Part shown: piece by piece, positions 44,677 through 54,796 of the stretch
How the letters are laid out: every line of letters begins with the position of its first letter
How positions within the stretch are numbered: the stretch's first letter is position 1
Origin: Fuerstiella sp.
GTDB taxonomy: Bacteria > Planctomycetota > Planctomycetia > Planctomycetales > Planctomycetaceae
Direction of reading: 5' to 3'
Assembly (NCBI GenBank): GCA_022447225.1
Contig: JAKVAZ010000012.1
Coordinates: 1 to 64,000 of the forward strand
DNA length: 64,000 nt
Position numbers and translations under genes: made by a program
The notes under the pieces: generated by a model
Told to the model about the DNA's origin: nothing
What the model saw: the letters and a program-made list of their open reading frames with translations, nothing else
Database searches by the model: none

Positions 44677-47115
44677 TCAGTCTGTGTCAACCGGCGGAGA
44701 GGTAATCTGTTGGGATATGAGCAGTTTGCCGTCGGCAGGGGCTGTAACAATAGTCATTGTGCTTTCACCGACGACCGGATCTCCGTTTTCCAGGATTGTT
44801 GCCCGCAATGTTAACGGCATATTCACCGGTCCGGCATCCTGATCGACGTCAAGAAGTAACCGACCGGTGTTTCGGTCCGATGGTACGGTAACAGGACTCA
44901 CATTGAATCCTTCAATATGAGCTGGCACGATCAATTCGACTGTGGCCGGCAGGTCGAGATTAGCGCCCCGCTGAATTTCGAATTCAATTGCGTTTTTGGA
45001 ACCGGACCGGACATAGACAGATGAGACTCTGGAAACAATGTCGAGCCGCGGTGCCTGTACATTGATTGGGGCCTGCGACTCTTCTCCATCTGTGAATGCC
45101 ACCTGGTGATGATTTCCGTTTTCGTCAGCGACCTGACCAATCCCCATTACCAGGACCCGCCGCAAACTGTCTCGTGACATATTGGGGGGCAGATAAAACG
45201 GAAATTCGAATTCGCTGAGTCCGGCCGGAACAACAAATTCGCGAACATTTCGGATTCCCTGAAGATGTCGACGCTGCCGATCTGCAAGTCGGACAGTAAT
45301 TGGACCGTCGTAACCGTTTCGCTCAACCGCAAACGGATGCCAATACACGGTTCCGGCATTGGCGAAGGCAAAATAGGGGCCGCGGTTTTTGAACTTGAAC
45401 GGTGTGGGAATGGTGATGCTGAACAATACCGAATCAACAGGTGTGTCCGTATTTGATGTTTTCTTGATTGCCAGTCGGGTCACTGAGTGACCGTTAAGTC
45501 TGTGCGTGCCGTGCAGACGGAGTCGATGGCCTCCAATGGGTGCCGTCATTGAAGGCTTCAGTTTAATTGCAGTTTCATCCCTGTCGGCCGGAATCAGCAG
45601 ATCACCTGCTTCCGTATCCGGTGGCAGGCCGGACAGTTCAATTGTCACAGGACCGGTCAGTCCGCCGTAACGCTCAATATGGATCGGTAGGGTTACCTCA
45701 CCGCCCCGTACAGCAGTCGGCGCATCGTTGTCAAAGCTTAAATGAAATCCCGGAGTTGGTGAGCCAAGCTGCAGACGGTAGCCGAATGCCGGACCTCCGC
45801 GGGTCAAAAACTGATCACGCACCCGCAGCCAGACGACACCATCCTGTTCCGGATTAAACACAAGTAACCGGTCTGATGAAATCGTGTTCTCTTTGAGAGT
45901 TTGTGTGTCATTCGGCGCCAGGACGGTTCCTTGTCTGTCTACGATCGCCAGATCCGGCAGCAGATGTGAGCCATACCGGCCCGCGGAAAGTCTCAATTCG
46001 ATTTGTCGATCCGCCAACGCGGCAACTGGCCAGAAGTCCACATCCCCTGGATGGTCAATGCGGCCGTTGAGCACCACGGGACCGGCCATGGGTGCGTTTA
46101 CTAAAAGGGAATCATTCGGTTCCACTTCCAGTCGCTCCGGAACATCACTGACCTCAAGTCGTACAGGCTGGGTTATTCGTCCGTTGATTGTGAATGGGTG
46201 TCGGATAAATTCGGTATGTGACTTATCTGGTGTCAGGGCGAGCGACATCCTGTGTATTTTAGTCTGACCGTTGACTGGCATCAGGCCAACTTCAAACTCG
46301 GTCTGCGCATCTCGTCTTCCACCCAGCGGATAAACCCAGGAAGCATGCACCCCGGGCCGAACTGTGAGACGATAGACGCAGGCTTGGTTACCTGCATAGC
46401 CGACATCATGCACGTGAACTTCGTGTTCCTGGTCGGATTCCGCCAGAAACTGGATGACGGGATCAGTACCTTGCGTTCCAATGTCGTCTGCTATGAGCTT
46501 GCCGCCGGAAAACACGGCGATTCGGGCGTCGAGCGGCGAATCGAATGATTTGGCATGTAACTCAATGGTGTAGATCTCTCCACGTCGGGCGTCGAATGTC
46601 CAGATATCGAGATCAGATCGTGGGAAAATCCGACCATTGGCGGTCACTGGTACATCAATTCCAACCGGGAGCGGATCTCCATCAATTTCCTGTTCGACGA
46701 CTTCAGGCAGGTCGCCGATGATAAATGTTTTTGCAGCGGACGCACCCTGGGACGTCCAGACTCGCCAGTACTGAGCCCCAACAGGTGTATCGTCGGAAAT
46801 GGTGGCAATGCCCTGATGGTCTTTGGGATATTCATCAGGTCCCAAAGCTCTTTGGCCGGTCAGTAGCTGCCCGTCAAACCAAACCGTGTTCCCGCTGCGC
46901 AGACGTTCCGGCACGTGAACGGACGTTCCGGACATTTCAAACCAGGGATCGTTCAGTAAAAACAGACCTCCCACATTGAATTCAACGGTTTGTCCGCGTT
47001 GAGCGCCGGCAGGAAAGATATAAGAGGCAGCTGGACTGGACGTTTGTGCGTTTACAACCCCTCCGTATATCAGGAGCAGGGCAGCAACAAAAAAATGATT
47101 CAGGCGGTTGCACAT
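44677..47115 (-). CDS. Large secreted protein with PPC-like beta-domains, linked to DUF1501/DUF1549 genes
   Basis: An 812-residue exported protein. Seen: a signal peptide (about 1-23, hydrophobic VAALLLIYGGVVNA), then a series of Ig-like or jelly-roll segments. A segment at about 155-240 has the pre-peptidase C-terminal pattern: DLDIWTFDARRGEIYTIE with a preceding GRI. Another at about 340-440 has HPGDVDFWPV and a turn of the same kind. The C-terminal third is made of beta-rich repeats without known catalytic motif. Known: such proteins are often co-located with DUF1501 and DUF1549/DUF1553 genes in planctomycetes. It is the third gene of that group here, 60 nt after the DUF1501 gene. A binding or scaffold role in envelope polymer handling is inferred. 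Confidence 0.8.
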   Translation of the reverse strand: MCNRLNHFFVAALLLIYGGVVNAQTSSPAASYIFPAGAQRGQTVEFNVGGLFLLNDPWFEMSGTSVHVPERLRSGNTVWFDGQLLTGQRALGPDEYPKDHQGIATISDDTPVGAQYWRVWTSQGASAAKTFIIGDLPEVVEQEIDGDPLPVGIDVPVTANGRIFPRSDLDIWTFDARRGEIYTIELHAKSFDSPLDARIAVFSGGKLIADDIGTQGTDPVIQFLAESDQEHEVHVHDVGYAGNQACVYRLTVRPGVHASWVYPLGGRRDAQTEFEVGLMPVNGQTKIHRMSLALTPDKSHTEFIRHPFTINGRITQPVRLEVSDVPERLEVEPNDSLLVNAPMAGPVVLNGRIDHPGDVDFWPVAALADRQIELRLSAGRYGSHLLPDLAIVDRQGTVLAPNDTQTLKENTISSDRLLVFNPEQDGVVWLRVRDQFLTRGGPAFGYRLQLGSPTPGFHLSFDNDAPTAVRGGEVTLPIHIERYGGLTGPVTIELSGLPPDTEAGDLLIPADRDETAIKLKPSMTAPIGGHRLRLHGTHRLNGHSVTRLAIKKTSNTDTPVDSVLFSITIPTPFKFKNRGPYFAFANAGTVYWHPFAVERNGYDGPITVRLADRQRRHLQGIRNVREFVVPAGLSEFEFPFYLPPNMSRDSLRRVLVMGIGQVADENGNHHQVAFTDGEESQAPINVQAPRLDIVSRVSSVYVRSGSKNAIEFEIQRGANLDLPATVELIVPAHIEGFNVSPVTVPSDRNTGRLLLDVDQDAGPVNMPLTLRATILENGDPVVGESTMTIVTAPADGKLLISQQITSPPVDTD

Positions 47116-47175
47116 AAGTTGAACTGCAACGGCCAGCCTGCTGAGTTAACAACACCTGGCCGGCAATCGAAAATG

Positions 47176-48564
47176 CTACAGTAGTTTGCTGATCACATTG
47201 CCGTCATTGACGATCTTAAACGGTCTTCCTTCCGCTGAAAGGAATTCATCGTTCGGGTCGATTCCCATTGAATGGTGAATCGTCGCCGCGAGGTCCTCGG
47301 GACCATGCGGGTCTTCGACAGGTTTTGACGCATGGGCATCAGTTCGGCCAATGACACGACCACCCTCGACACCACCACCCCCGATGGCCACTGTGAATCC
47401 GGGACCCCAGTGACCACGGCCTCCTTTTCCATCAGTTTTTGGCGTGCGACCGAATTCTCCGGTTACCACGACCATGGTTTTATCCAGCATTCCACGATCG
47501 GCAAGATCTTTGAACAATGTTGCCATTGCGGAATCAAGTGCCGGCAACAGGTCGTTTCTGAGGATTCGAAAATTCTCCTGGTGCGTATCCCAGTCAATAT
47601 GCTGGATTGTGACACAACGCACACCGGCCTCAACCAGACGTCGCGCCATCAGACAACTCTGGCCAAGTGTGGTGCGACCGTACTCCTCCCGCATGCGGTC
47701 AGATTCGGCGTCGATGTTAAACGCTCGCCTGGCTTCTGCCGAGGCCATCAGTGCAACAGCCTTTTCACGGTAAACGCTCACAGACTGTGCTTTACGATTA
47801 TGGGCTTCCTCTGCGGAACGCTCGAACCTGGCAAGTCGTTTTCGCAGCCCTGCTCGATCATCCAGTCGTGCAGGTGAAATTTGCAGCGGTGGCATCAAGT
47901 CAGGAACAGAAAAGTTCGGAGCGTTCGGATCGGCCTGAATAACAAATGGTGCTGAACCCGGACCCAGATAGGCTGACCCGGCACTCTTGTGCATTTTCGG
48001 AAGACACACATATGGAGGAACCGAACCACGCGGTCCTTTGCGATTTGAAATGATCGAACCGTGAGACGGTCGTTCATTATTTGGCAGCAGTTTCGGATTA
48101 AATGCCGGAGTCGGATGATAACCGGTCAGCATGTAATGGTCGGCCAGGCCATGACTTGAGTTGGGATGAGTAAACGAACGAATTAGTGAAAATTTGTCCT
48201 GTTGCTGTGCAGTCAGAGGCAAGTGCTCGGTGACCTGGATTCCAGGTACATTTGTCGAAACGGGTGAGAACTCACCGCGAATTTCCATGGGGGCGTTTGG
48301 TTTCATATCGAACATGTCAATATGACTGGGGCCACCACGCAGGAATACGACGATCAGGGAGACATCATCTTTGTCATTGTCCACTCCCGCAGCACGGTGC
48401 TCGCTGGCGCGCGCCTGAGTCTGCATCAGTCCGCTCAGGTTCCATCCAGCACCGAACAGGGCCGCACTGCCGACGGAAATCAGGTCGCGTCGGGCAATTC
48501 CGTCACAAAAATTTGATGTTTGATGTCTGATACCTGACAAGATCCGTCTCCATAGGAAGAACAC
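47176..48564 (-). CDS. Tat-exported DUF1501 family protein
   Basis: A 462-residue member of a family abundant in planctomycetes and related by fold to the alkaline phosphatase/sulfatase superfamily; its reaction is unknown. Seen: ARRDLISVGS (twin-arginine, about 24-33) and a following Ala/Gly stretch; the family motif FLRGGPSHIDMFDMKP (about 74-89); CLMARRLVEAGVRCVTI; IDWDTHQEN; GEFGRTPKTD; and RGHWGPGFTVAIGGGGV near the end. Several Asp/His in these motifs look like metal ligands. The gene lies 245 nt downstream of the DUF1549/DUF1553 gene and 60 nt upstream of the PPC-like gene, so the three are probably one unit. Confidence 0.92.
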   Translation of the reverse strand: MFFLWRRILSGIRHQTSNFCDGIARRDLISVGSAALFGAGWNLSGLMQTQARASEHRAAGVDNDKDDVSLIVVFLRGGPSHIDMFDMKPNAPMEIRGEFSPVSTNVPGIQVTEHLPLTAQQQDKFSLIRSFTHPNSSHGLADHYMLTGYHPTPAFNPKLLPNNERPSHGSIISNRKGPRGSVPPYVCLPKMHKSAGSAYLGPGSAPFVIQADPNAPNFSVPDLMPPLQISPARLDDRAGLRKRLARFERSAEEAHNRKAQSVSVYREKAVALMASAEARRAFNIDAESDRMREEYGRTTLGQSCLMARRLVEAGVRCVTIQHIDWDTHQENFRILRNDLLPALDSAMATLFKDLADRGMLDKTMVVVTGEFGRTPKTDGKGGRGHWGPGFTVAIGGGGVEGGRVIGRTDAHASKPVEDPHGPEDLAATIHHSMGIDPNDEFLSAEGRPFKIVNDGNVISKLL

Positions 48565-48809
48565 GAAGTGTATCCGGATATTCGTCTTTTTACTTAGCCG
48601 CGACTCATCCTCATTCTGCCCGGCTCAATCAATCGAGTCGAAACTGATATCATAGAACGGATTGACCGTATTAGAAAAAAAGAAATCGGAGTATTTGGTA
48701 GATTCACGGCGTCAGACGGGCAAACCGTAATACCAAGCAGAATTTACCCCTCTCCACCAAGTTTACCGACAAAAACTGCTGTCGTGGCCACTTTCCTCAG
48801 CAAATTGTG

Positions 48810-51248
48810 TCAGTGATTGAATGAAAATTCCAGCGAGTTGAGCAGACTCCACGTCAGATCAACTGCAGAGTCGCGTCGAGATCCGGAGTGGACCGTAAAA
48901 TAATCGTCGACGACCCGTCGCTCTGCAGCAGTCGGGAATCGGCTCAAAAATGTTAAATACAGCTCTTCCACCAGGCGGCTGTTCTCCGGAATCTCGCGAA
49001 CCAGTCTGGAAACGGTCCCTCCGTGATGGGTCAATCTGGCATATATCTTCGGTGAGTTCATGATATGCAGCACCTGACTGATGCTGGGTTCACTGACGCG
49101 TTCACACTCGCAGGCTGTTTTGCGCTCGGGGCGCCCGAATAGACGCAGGAACGGATGCTGAAGTTTGCTGTCCCAAAGTTCAATGGCACGGGTGCCGGCG
49201 GATGCACCGTCGAAACGAGCCGGAATGCCGGTCGTCTGGGTGATGGCGTCCAGCAACACTTCCGCGTCAAGCGGCTTGAGAAGTGCCCGGGACGCATTCT
49301 GAACGTCGGTTTCGTTGGTCGAATTTGTACGTGCGGTGCGCTGGTAGGCCTGAGATCGGGTTATGAGACGGATTAGAGATTTTATGTCGTAATCATGAGA
49401 CTGCAGCCAGTCCGCCAGTTGGTCCAGCAGCATACTGTTTGACGATGGGTTTGTCTGACGTACGTCGTCGACGGGTTCCACTAATCCACGTCCGAGAAAG
49501 TGGCCCCAGGTTCGATTGGCTAGATTACGTGCAAACCACGGGTTGTCAGGAGCCGTCAACCATCTGGCAAGACGCTGACGGAGATCACCGTCAGCGGGCG
49601 CTGCAGACCCCCATCCTCCGAGTGGCTGTGCGGACACTTCTTCACCCGTTCGCGGATGAATTGTCTTCACCGTCGTGTCCATCACCAGCGCATCACCGGT
49701 CGGGGCCGACTCTGCCCTTACCCTGGAAAAATAGGCGGTCATGCCATAGTAGTCCTGCTGGCTCCAGCGGTCGAACGGATGATGGTGACACTCCGCGCAA
49801 TCGATTCGGATCCCCAGAAAAACCTGTGAAAACGCACTGGCCCGGTCACCAGGTTCGACGACGGCCTTGTAGAAACCACCCTCGGGCGATTCGTCCAGTG
49901 GGCCGTCGGCGGTCACAATGGCTCTTGCAAATTCATCCATTGGACGATTGACAGCAAGGCCGTCCCGAATCCAGCGGTAGAACGCGTAGGCTCTTCGATG
50001 ACCCAGAATTGCACGGTCGACGTGCAACAGGTCTGACCACTTTAGTGCCCAGTAAATTGCATATTCCTGCCGATCCAGAAGTTCATCAACGAGCAATTCC
50101 CGGCGACGTGGATTTTCGTCAGTAAGAAATCGTCGGGCTTCCTGTGCGGTTGGCAGTGTGCCAATGATGTCAATATAGACCCGCCTCATGAAATCGGAGT
50201 CATTGACAGGCTGTGACGGCAGCAAATGCAGCTTTTCCAGATTTTTATGGACCAGCGTGTCGATGAAATTGTTTTCGGGAAGCGTAGGATAGGGAACGAC
50301 AGGAGTGGCCTGAGGTATATATGTCACGAATGTGTTGACGGCGCCAAGATAGATGGCCATGACCGCCACCTGACCAGGGACCATCCCGATCGTGATGCGT
50401 CCATTCCTGTCGACGGTTGCCAGACCATCGTTATTCGAGCGATACCGAGCCATGCGGGTCACATCTTTGCGGCTACCGTCATCAAAAACAGCCGTCACTC
50501 GTAACTGCTGTGATCCGTTCATTTTGATCTGACGCTGGCCAGGTGTAATCTCAATGCCTGTGATTCGGGGCGCGTTCTCATCACGAAACGGAGCACCTGC
50601 TTCGACCCATTTCAGCAGATTCTGATAGGCATCACTTTCCGGTGTGATTCGCTGTCCGCCCGTGTGTGCAATGGTTTGTGTTGCCTTGAGCAGAAACAGA
50701 CTGCGGGCAGGTGCAGCCAGTGACACACGCCGTCCTCGTGAACCGCAAACGAGACCCTCAAAATCGGCTCGAGGATCGTAACCGAATACAGAGAATTTCA
50801 GCCCGTTTTGTCCTTCAGCTTTCGCATGGCAGGCGGCCATGTTGCATCCAAACCTGGTCAGGGATGGTGTAATGTCGTTTTCGAAATCAAAAGACTCTGC
50901 GCGGTCCGATTCGCGGACCACCACGTCAACCAGTGACGTATGTCCGGCAAATGTCACACGGACCTGACCACTGCCGTCGGAAACTGCCCGCAGGAGTCCA
51001 TCATTCGTAATTGTCGCAATCTCAGGCGACAGGGAATCGTAGTCAGCGGTAGCTGTTATGTCCTCAACGCTTCCATCCGTGTTCCGGGCGTCAACCAGCA
51101 GTTGATAATTCGCCCGCGGACCATTGAGTTGTACAACCTCAGGGTCGGTGACAATTTTCACGACATCAGCGTTCACACCGCCCGATGCAACGGTCGCTAT
51201 GCTCAGCTGTACCAAAATGGCGGCTGAAAACCAAAGATTCGTATTCAT
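48810..51248 (-). CDS. Secreted DUF1549/DUF1553 protein with Ig-like domains and cytochrome-like motifs
   Basis: An 812-residue exported protein, no function proven. Order seen: signal peptide (1-22); a Big_2-like Ig domain (about 28-112, DPEVVQLNGPRANYQLLV); a segment with CNMAACH (C135, C140, H141; CX4CH); a second Ig-like domain (about 235-315, ITPGQRQIKMNGSQQLRVTA); DUF1549 (about 325-520) ending near the CAECHHHPFDRW motif at about 483 (CxxCH, a haem-attachment type motif); and DUF1553 (about 570-790, NLANRTWGHFLGRGLVEPVDD). Known: the family is characteristic of Planctomycetes and is usually next to DUF1501 genes, as here. Covalent haem binding is inferred. It is the promoter-proximal gene of the three-gene unit. 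Confidence 0.92.
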   Translation of the reverse strand: MNTNLWFSAAILVQLSIATVASGGVNADVVKIVTDPEVVQLNGPRANYQLLVDARNTDGSVEDITATADYDSLSPEIATITNDGLLRAVSDGSGQVRVTFAGHTSLVDVVVRESDRAESFDFENDITPSLTRFGCNMAACHAKAEGQNGLKFSVFGYDPRADFEGLVCGSRGRRVSLAAPARSLFLLKATQTIAHTGGQRITPESDAYQNLLKWVEAGAPFRDENAPRITGIEITPGQRQIKMNGSQQLRVTAVFDDGSRKDVTRMARYRSNNDGLATVDRNGRITIGMVPGQVAVMAIYLGAVNTFVTYIPQATPVVPYPTLPENNFIDTLVHKNLEKLHLLPSQPVNDSDFMRRVYIDIIGTLPTAQEARRFLTDENPRRRELLVDELLDRQEYAIYWALKWSDLLHVDRAILGHRRAYAFYRWIRDGLAVNRPMDEFARAIVTADGPLDESPEGGFYKAVVEPGDRASAFSQVFLGIRIDCAECHHHPFDRWSQQDYYGMTAYFSRVRAESAPTGDALVMDTTVKTIHPRTGEEVSAQPLGGWGSAAPADGDLRQRLARWLTAPDNPWFARNLANRTWGHFLGRGLVEPVDDVRQTNPSSNSMLLDQLADWLQSHDYDIKSLIRLITRSQAYQRTARTNSTNETDVQNASRALLKPLDAEVLLDAITQTTGIPARFDGASAGTRAIELWDSKLQHPFLRLFGRPERKTACECERVSEPSISQVLHIMNSPKIYARLTHHGGTVSRLVREIPENSRLVEELYLTFLSRFPTAAERRVVDDYFTVHSGSRRDSAVDLTWSLLNSLEFSFNH

Positions 51249-51801
51249 CTGAAATTACTGGTTGACCCAGGACATCAAAACGAACGTCTCAGCTGAAGTA
51301 ACATCGATGCCGGCGAAAAAAACCTGACGATTATCTTACACGTTCAGGACGTCCATCGGCAGTCATTTTTTACGCGGTAGCCTCTGTGGGAGTGTAATTC
51401 ATGAATGCTTTTTGACATACCTATGTTGGGCCAGGTCAACGAGTGTTGCCATTTTTCATCTCCGTCAACAGAAGAAGGGGTGTTTTGTGTCCGGCTGATA
51501 AAATGTCTGAGCCGGCCGAAACGGGGCATCACCGGCACGATTCAACAGATCAGCTCACGCGCAGCACCCGTTTGCTGCAACTCCAGGACGCCGGCAAAAG
51601 AGGACGGCATGCTTTCTTTGACTGAGGTTCGTTCATGACGGTCATCAGAGACTGAGGCTCTGTTTTCGTCTTTTGACTTACAAGCATCAGACGCGGTAAA
51701 CTGTGTTCTTCAGACGTGGTGCCGTTGAGCCGGTGTTGAGGGCCAACGTTTCTCTTTCTGAACTAATTTCCGACACATCGAATACCGGAACGTTACCGAA
51801 C
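51249..51801. other. Intergenic, about 550 bp, no supported gene
   Basis: The gap between the divergent DUF1549 gene and the Ldh2-type gene. Frames of 60-77 codons on both strands overlap each other and match nothing. A 6-bp CCGGCT/AGCCGG pair (about 51493-51518) is weak. Promoters for both genes should lie here. Confidence 0.45.
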
Positions 51802-52854
51802 ATGAATTTTCAAAAGGATCAACTGATCACTCTGGTGACCGACATCTTTGCCGCAGCGGGTTGCGGCGCTGATGAAGCGTTGAGAGTGGCCGAACATCTG
51901 GTTGGCGCGAATCTGGCGGGGCATGATTCGCATGGTGTGATTCGGGTGCCTTCCTATGTGCAGTGGCTGCAGGACGGTAAGGTGATTCCCAACCAGTCGA
52001 TGCAGATTGTCACTGAGAACGATGTCCTTGCCGTTGTCGATGGGCAGTTTGGTCTTGGACAGATCATTGGTGAACAGATGACACAACTGGGAATCGATAA
52101 ATCGTCAACACATGGAGTGTCCGTCATCGCCCTGAGAAATTCCGGGCATCTTGGACGAATTGGAGACTGGGCCGAGATGGCAGCTGACGCCGGCCTTCTC
52201 TCTCTGCATTTTGTCAACACCAGTGGTGCCGGCATGTTGGTCGCACCGTTTGGAGGAATTGACCGACGGCTTTCGGCAAATCCTTTTGCGGCTGGTGTTC
52301 CAACCGGTAGCGGTACTCCGTTGATTCTGGATATGTCGGCATGCACCATTGCTGAAGGCAAGATTCGTGTGGCGCTCAACAAAGGTGAGCCCGTTCCCGA
52401 TGGCTGCATCATTGATGCCGCCGGAAACCCCACAAACGATCCCGCGGCGTTCTACAGTGAACCGGGCTCCATTCTACCGATTGCCGGTCATAAAGGTTCC
52501 GGGCTTTCAATGATCATTGAGATGCTGGCGGGTGCCTTGACCGGAAGTTCCTGTACGAATCCGGAGCACAGCTGGCGTGTTGTAAACGGGATGTTGTCAA
52601 TTTTTATGGATCGTAGTTTCTTCAGTTCGGACGATGAGTTCGTTCCGGAAGTGTCCCGGTTCATAGAATTCGTCAGGAGTTCGCGAACGATCGATGAAAA
52701 CGGTGAGATTCTCATGCCGGGTGAGATCGAGCAGCGCATGAGGAATCATCGTCTGAAACATGGAATCGATCTGGACGACACCACCTGGAGCCAGATTTGT
52801 GAAACCTGCGGGGTCCTGAAGGTCAAACACGATTTTGCACCATCAGACGTGTAG
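51802..52854 (+). CDS. Ldh2/malate-type NAD(P)-dependent dehydrogenase
   Basis: A 350-residue member of the malate/L-lactate dehydrogenase (Ldh_2, YlbC/YbiC) family, a fold unrelated to classical lactate dehydrogenase. The ATG at 51802 is chosen because upstream codons are unlike the family. Seen: AGHDSHGVIRVPSYVQWL (about 40-57) with the conserved Asp-Ser-His, SGHLGRIGDWAEMA, NPFAAGVPT, LDMSACTIAEGKIRVALNKGEPVPDG, and AGHKGSGLSMIIEMLAGALTGS. Substrate (malate, lactate, ureidoglycolate, 2,3-diketogulonate or others) cannot be read from sequence. It is convergent with the phosphatase-like gene, 8 nt away. Confidence 0.92.
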   Translation: MNFQKDQLITLVTDIFAAAGCGADEALRVAEHLVGANLAGHDSHGVIRVPSYVQWLQDGKVIPNQSMQIVTENDVLAVVDGQFGLGQIIGEQMTQLGIDKSSTHGVSVIALRNSGHLGRIGDWAEMAADAGLLSLHFVNTSGAGMLVAPFGGIDRRLSANPFAAGVPTGSGTPLILDMSACTIAEGKIRVALNKGEPVPDGCIIDAAGNPTNDPAAFYSEPGSILPIAGHKGSGLSMIIEMLAGALTGSSCTNPEHSWRVVNGMLSIFMDRSFFSSDDEFVPEVSRFIEFVRSSRTIDENGEILMPGEIEQRMRNHRLKHGIDLDDTTWSQICETCGVLKVKHDFAPSDV

Positions 52855-52861
52855 GAGATGG

Positions 52862-53965
52862 TCAATCGGCGGATGCTGAGTTTTGCGCCACCTGCTTTAC
52901 CGACAAGCTGACTGAGACGAAGCGATGATCGGAACCAACATCCTGGCCAGTTGTGTAATAGACGTCAGTCAAATCATTGGTCATCAGCACATGGTCGATT
53001 ACAAGGCCGAAAGGAAAATATGGAAACCGGTGATACCACGTGGGAGACCACATGGTTTGTGTTCCGGCACGTCGGAGAGCAGCATTGTTCAGGAAGGAAC
53101 TGAAAACCGGTGACCATGGTGTCAGATTCAAATCACCCATCACCACGACCGGCACATCGGGGAGAAGATGGCGATATTGCCGCACGTAGGTGCTCAGTCT
53201 GTTCAGGTGTTCGTTTCGCTGGTCATAACCCATCGAACTGATCGGTGGCGGTGGATGAGTTGCCAGGATGTGGATTTGACGCCCGTCGCAGCTGATTGAC
53301 GCTGAAGCGGACGGGATGCCTTCCGTGATGAATTCGTCGATCCGTGGATCATTCAGGGGATGTTTTGAATACAGCCCAATACCGAAGTTTGCAGAATCCT
53401 GCGGCGCTAATACTGAATACGGATAGATCTGAGCGAAGTCGCCGGCCAGTTGTTCCCTGAGGTTTGTACTGAGTTCCAGAACGGCAATTACGTCAGCACT
53501 GCCGGCGATAAGCTCCTCTTCAATGTCTTTGTTGCGTTGGTTGCCGGTAAGCACATTGGCCGTCGTGACCGTTAATAGTGGGGGATCATTCATTGCTCCG
53601 GTTGTCTCAAATCTGAAATCACAGATAAGCCACGGCAGGTGCAGGCCGGCAAGCACCAATTGCAGGACTGCGAGCTTCCATTTTTGGAAACACATCAGCA
53701 GAACAGCAGTTGCCAGCAGACATATGGTTAACTGCACTCGTAGATTTGCAAACAAATCTGCGAGCCACCAATGATCTGCAAACACCGTTAGCAGCGATAT
53801 TATCACGGCACTCCAACCGCTTATAGCCGTGAGTCGCCACATGATACCAGGCTGACACCAGTGTTTGGGGCCGGAATATTTAACCGATTGAAGGGATTGG
53901 TGTTTGTGTTGTTGCATAAAGAGTTCAGTAGAGTTCACCGCCACACGAGCTGGTCTGAAAACCAT
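52862..53965 (-). CDS. Membrane-anchored endonuclease/exonuclease/phosphatase family protein
   Basis: A 367-residue protein. Seen: an N-terminal membrane part with about three hydrophobic segments (about 43-61, 72-91, 97-113), then an EEP (DNase I-like) domain with all core motifs. These are TTANVLTGN (Asn), VIAVLEL (Glu), IHILATHPPPP (His), VVMGDLNLTPWSPVF (Asp, Asn), LVIDHVLMTND (Asp) and VGSDHRFVSVSL (Asp-His). The catalytic domain would face the periplasm or paryphoplasm. Substrate could be a nucleic acid or a phospholipid or inositol phosphate; undetermined. The methionine at residue 1 may be too early; M17 or M42 are alternatives. It is convergent with the Ldh2-type gene. Confidence 0.88.
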   Translation of the reverse strand: MVFRPARVAVNSTELFMQQHKHQSLQSVKYSGPKHWCQPGIMWRLTAISGWSAVIISLLTVFADHWWLADLFANLRVQLTICLLATAVLLMCFQKWKLAVLQLVLAGLHLPWLICDFRFETTGAMNDPPLLTVTTANVLTGNQRNKDIEEELIAGSADVIAVLELSTNLREQLAGDFAQIYPYSVLAPQDSANFGIGLYSKHPLNDPRIDEFITEGIPSASASISCDGRQIHILATHPPPPISSMGYDQRNEHLNRLSTYVRQYRHLLPDVPVVVMGDLNLTPWSPVFSSFLNNAALRRAGTQTMWSPTWYHRFPYFPFGLVIDHVLMTNDLTDVYYTTGQDVGSDHRFVSVSLSVKQVAQNSASAD

Positions 53966-54112
53966 TCAAAAAGTCAGCGGGTGAACGACGGTTTTGCGTG
54001 AATTCGTGAGCAGGAATATCAGAATGGCTGAACACTTAATATGACCAGTTTGGGATTTTCACCGGCTGCTTTATCAACCCTTCTAAATCCACCGACGCTG
54101 CGAGGATCCGTT

Positions 54113-54499
54113 ATGTCCCCTGATGAAACAAAATTAATCGAACTGACTGACCGTCTTCTGGACGCCATTTCAGGTGGAGACTGGCCGGTCTATTCCGAAT
54201 TATGTGATCCCTCACTGAGCTGTTTCGAGCCGGAAGCTCGGGGACACCTGGTGCAGGGAATGCCGTTTCACAAATTCTACTTCGAACTGGGTGGCAACAA
54301 TCCAGGACAGACGACCATTGCTTCGCCACACGTTCGACTGCTGGGGGCAGATGTGGCTGTTGTGAGCTATGTGCGTTTGGTACAGCAGGTGGACTCTTCC
54401 GGTGAGGCGTGTACATGTCGGTTCGAGGAAACTCGTGTCTGGCATCGTAAAAACGAATGTTGGAAACACGTACACTTTCATCGTTCGGCCAACGCCTGA
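54113..54499 (+). CDS. CaMKII association domain-like (SnoaL-like) protein
   Basis: A 128-residue single-domain protein, the normal length of the CaMKII_AD family, in the NTF2/SnoaL fold. The ATG at 54113 has GAGGA 7 nt upstream; an upstream in-frame start at 54041 has none. Seen: DRLLDAISGGDWPVYSELCDPSLSCFEPEA at the N-terminus in outline, the VQGMPFHKFYF loop, and the closing ETRVWHRKNECWKHVHFHRS motif that defines the family. Known: bacterial members are stand-alone oligomers of unknown role. The gene lies between the phosphatase-like gene and the convergent PQQ-propeller gene, with no obvious partner. Confidence 0.88.
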   Translation: MSPDETKLIELTDRLLDAISGGDWPVYSELCDPSLSCFEPEARGHLVQGMPFHKFYFELGGNNPGQTTIASPHVRLLGADVAVVSYVRLVQQVDSSGEACTCRFEETRVWHRKNECWKHVHFHRSANA

Positions 54500-54796
54500 C
54501 AGGACATGTCGAGTCCGGATTCCTGAAGGTCCAGTGGATTGATCAGGCTGCCTGCAGTTGGTGTTAAATGCTGATTGAGACAAGTCGTCTCACCCGGGCC
54601 GGATGTCAGCAGTCGCACCGAACGAGGAAAACGTCGGGTGTTCACTGTGGGGAGACGTTGCTGCGCCTGGTAAAGCCTGGTACGTATTGCATTCGCCCGT
54701 TATGTGGCTCCTGCCTGTTCTGGCCGGATTGTTTCCAGAATCTGCTGATTCACATTGTGTTCTCCAGCAGTCGGAGTGTCCTTGTTCGTACCAAGA

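Noticed and set aside
51405-51638. 77-codon plus-strand frame before the Ldh2-type gene
   Set aside because: Cys-rich random-looking sequence, overlapped by other short frames, no homology pattern.
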